Shown here: positions 11,109-12,958 of the stretch, piece by piece | Layout: each line of letters begins with the position of its first letter | Numbering within the stretch: position 1 is the stretch's first letter | From: Candidatus Aenigmatarchaeota archaeon | Lineage (GTDB): Archaea; Aenigmatarchaeota; Aenigmatarchaeia; PWEA01 | Direction: 5' to 3' | Assembly (NCBI GenBank): GCA_003550625.1 | Contig: PUKU01000012.1 | Span: forward strand, 1-12,958 | Length of the DNA stretch: 12,958 nt | Notes under the pieces: model-generated | Told to the model about the DNA's origin: nothing | Databases searched by the model: none | Seen by the model: only the letters and a program-made list of their open reading frames with translations | Translations under genes and position numbers: made by a program

Positions 11109-12958
11109 TTACAGTTCCATCTCTTCGAGAACCTTACCAAGTTTGTTCAGTTCCTCCTGGTACTTTCCCAGATCTCCCTGCTCCAGATACTCCTGTGCCT
11201 TATCATAATGTTTCCTTACCCTTTCCAGGAGTTCTGCGTCCATCAGAGGGTCCTCCGCGGGTTCATCGGGATCCTCCGGATCCAGGGGTAGATCCGGTAT
11301 CTCATCTATTCCTTCATACTCACCAAATATATCGACGATGGCCTGCTCAAAGGTGGGCTGCATACTTATCTCATCCTCGTATACAACTATAACCCTTCTG
11401 AGCTCAGGGATGGCCTCCTCGAACCCTTCAAGGAAAACAGGTTCAACATAAAGCACGGAGTCATCGACGGGTATAACCAGTAGATTTCCACGTATAACAT
11501 CGCTACCTGCCTGTGCCCATAAAGTAAACCTCTCGGATATCTCCGCGTCTTGATCTATCCTCGATTCTACCTGCGAGGGACCGTACATCAACGTTTCCCT
11601 TGAAAATCTGTACAGTAGTTTTTCTCCATACCCGTCGCCATCGCTCTTTGCACCGAGCCATCCTATCATATTGGGCCTTCCTTCTGGTGTAAATGGAATC
11701 ATCAGTGTAAACTGCGTTTCCTCCTCCTCTGGTAGATCAAGGGTCACATAGTAGGGCTCCATCTTCTGTGTCCTTCCACGGTAGCTCTCCATTGGAATCT
11801 CCCACTGATCCTCACGGTTGTAGAAAACACGGGGATCCTTCATGTGGTATGTAGTAAGCATCTCTGCCTGGGTTCTAAATATGTCCTTGGGGTATCTTAT
11901 ATGTTTCACGAGGTCATCGTCCATACTTTCTTCGTCCTTGAAGAGGTCCGGGAATATGTTTCTATAGGTCTCAGCCAGTGGATCGTCCTCAACTACATAG
12001 AAGTTTGTGGTACCGTCGTAGGCATCTATAGTTGTCTTCACGGAGTTTCTTATGTAGTTTATGTCTCCGTGGGGTTCGGAGTAGGGGTATCTATCAGATG
12101 TAGTATAGGAATCATATATCCACTTTATACCACCATCGTATACAACGGGATACGGATCCTCGTCATACTGAAGAAAGGGTGCGAGCTCCCTTACCCTTTC
12201 GTGTATATTCCTTCTTATAAGGATTCTAGAACTCTCTGTTATGTCGCCGGATAGCAGAAGCCTTAGATCTCCTAGTGTTATGGAAAATGCCAGTCTGTCC
12301 AGAAGTCCAAGTTCGACTCCGTCTTCGCCGGTGTAGACCGTATATATATTTTCATCGCCCCTGGGATAGTCAAACTCGCTCTGTTTTGTGTCAACTACCA
12401 CAAAGTTATCGGTTCTCTCTCCAAAGTACGTCCTTGGGTTATCAAGTTCCAATATACCCTTCTCAGGAGCTTCATCGGTAACAGTCGTTGGGATATCCTT
12501 CATATAGAAAACGGGCTGTCCCCTGGCAGTTATCTCTCTGACAGGTGACATAGCTACCCCGATACCGTGGGTATATACAAGATGCCTGTTGACCCACGTC
12601 TGTGCACGTTCAGGTAGCCTGTCGGCATCCATCTCTCTGACAGATAGCATAACCTGTTTTCTCCCGTCCTCGAAGTGATATCTATCAACATCTACATCCT
12701 CAAACTCGTAGTATGTTCTGAGCTCCTGGACACTGGAGTAGGTATCCTTTAGAACGCGCCTGTCCCAGAGCCTGAGGTTGTCGAACGTACTTCCCCTTTC
12801 TTCTATATCCCCGGCCGTGAGATTGTAGGTGGGTGTAAAGTATATCTCCTGCATATCATCCAGGCCGAAGGCATCTCTGGTATGGTTTATGTTTCTCTCT
12901 ATGTACTCCTCTTCCAGTGTAAACTCCGCCGGCTCTACGTAATACGACTGGACTACTG
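11109..12958 (-). CDS. UPF0182 family membrane protein, C-terminal part
   Basis: This is a large membrane protein of uncharacterised family UPF0182 (COG1615). The frame is open to the window end, so about 615 C-terminal residues are visible. Full-length members run to about 900 residues with around seven N-terminal membrane spans, all outside this window. The visible part is the large soluble domain: VEPAEFTLEEEYIERNINHT near the edge (family VEPNEL..E.PYI.RNI..TR), then LRLWDRRVLKDTY, YYEFEDVDVDRY, TWVNRHLVYTHGIGVAMSPV, FYMKDIP, YFGERTDNFVVVDT and the late-domain EPYYVTLDLP and EPVFLE. A proline/acid-rich linker (DLPLDPEDPDEPAEDP) precedes a C-terminal helical pair (AQEYLEQGDLGKYQEELNKL), also typical. 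The internal ATG at 12854 is not the start. The function is unknown; a cell-surface role is inferred. Its stop is 131 nt before proS. Confidence 0.93.
   Translation of the reverse strand, partial: VVQSYYVEPAEFTLEEEYIERNINHTRDAFGLDDMQEIYFTPTYNLTAGDIEERGSTFDNLRLWDRRVLKDTYSSVQELRTYYEFEDVDVDRYHFEDGRKQVMLSVREMDADRLPERAQTWVNRHLVYTHGIGVAMSPVREITARGQPVFYMKDIPTTVTDEAPEKGILELDNPRTYFGERTDNFVVVDTKQSEFDYPRGDENIYTVYTGEDGVELGLLDRLAFSITLGDLRLLLSGDITESSRILIRRNIHERVRELAPFLQYDEDPYPVVYDGGIKWIYDSYTTSDRYPYSEPHGDINYIRNSVKTTIDAYDGTTNFYVVEDDPLAETYRNIFPDLFKDEESMDDDLVKHIRYPKDIFRTQAEMLTTYHMKDPRVFYNREDQWEIPMESYRGRTQKMEPYYVTLDLPEEEETQFTLMIPFTPEGRPNMIGWLGAKSDGDGYGEKLLYRFSRETLMYGPSQVESRIDQDAEISERFTLWAQAGSDVIRGNLLVIPVDDSVLYVEPVFLEGFEEAIPELRRVIVVYEDEISMQPTFEQAIVDIFGEYEGIDEIPDLPLDPEDPDEPAEDPLMDAELLERVRKHYDKAQEYLEQGDLGKYQEELNKLGKVLEEMEL

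Noticed and set aside
11844..12254. A 136-codon + strand frame opposite UPF0182
   Set aside because: It is a shadow frame, Val/Tyr/Ser-rich from antisense codons, and opposes conserved UPF0182 sequence.
1..12958. Mobile elements, CRISPR arrays, toxin-antitoxin or defence genes
   Set aside because: I found no transposase or integrase motifs, no regularly spaced direct repeats and no known defence domains; every long frame is accounted for by conserved cellular genes.

Overview
The window is a compact stretch of archaeal chromosome made almost entirely of information-processing and protein-quality genes. Archaeal markers are everywhere: proteasome alpha and beta subunits, SBDS, the exosome subunits Rrp4/Rrp41/Rrp42, ribosomal protein eL43 (L37Ae), RNA polymerase subunit P, a Pcc1-type KEOPS subunit, prefoldin beta, the termination nuclease FttA/aCPSF1, archaeal-type prolyl-tRNA synthetase, archaeal SepF, TATA-box promoters and GGTGA-type ribosome binding sites. 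Codon use leans on ATA (Ile) and AGA/AGG (Arg). Many proteins are moderately acid-rich. This would suit a euryarchaeal-type or DPANN lineage, possibly from a salty habitat, but the window alone cannot fix the taxon.

Layout. The left block (1-6008) is on the + strand. It is a variant of the conserved archaeal proteasome-exosome superoperon: psmA (3' part only), sbds, rrp4, rrp41, rrp42, rpl37ae, rpoP, pcc1, pfdB, with gaps of 0-16 nt or overlaps of 1-4 nt. After a T-tract come a DHH-family phosphoesterase, then a UPF0147 gene and sepF, each of the last two with its own TATA box. The right block (6023-12958) is on the - strand. In transcription order it is a UPF0182 membrane protein (5' end outside the window), proS, psmB, fttA and an AN1-zinc-finger/rhomboid protease fusion. 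The blocks converge, with only 14 nt between the sepF and rhomboid stop codons.

How the genes fit together. The left block couples ribosome maturation (SBDS), RNA 3'-end degradation (exosome), translation and transcription components (eL43, RpoP), tRNA t6A modification (Pcc1) and co-translational folding (prefoldin). The right block pairs proline charging, the proteolytic half of the 20S proteasome and the nuclease that terminates archaeal transcription. Both halves of the 20S proteasome, the exosome core ring and FttA therefore lie within about 9 kb.

I see no mobile element, CRISPR array, tRNA/rRNA or defence island, and no clear novel system. The points most worth a second look are a possibly structured leader upstream of proS, Glu in place of the catalytic Asp17 in PsmB, an AN1 zinc-ligand His replaced by Asp in the rhomboid fusion, the tail-to-tail sepF/rhomboid arrangement, and unusual codon use in pcc1. 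The longest non-coding gap is 131 nt (10978-11108).
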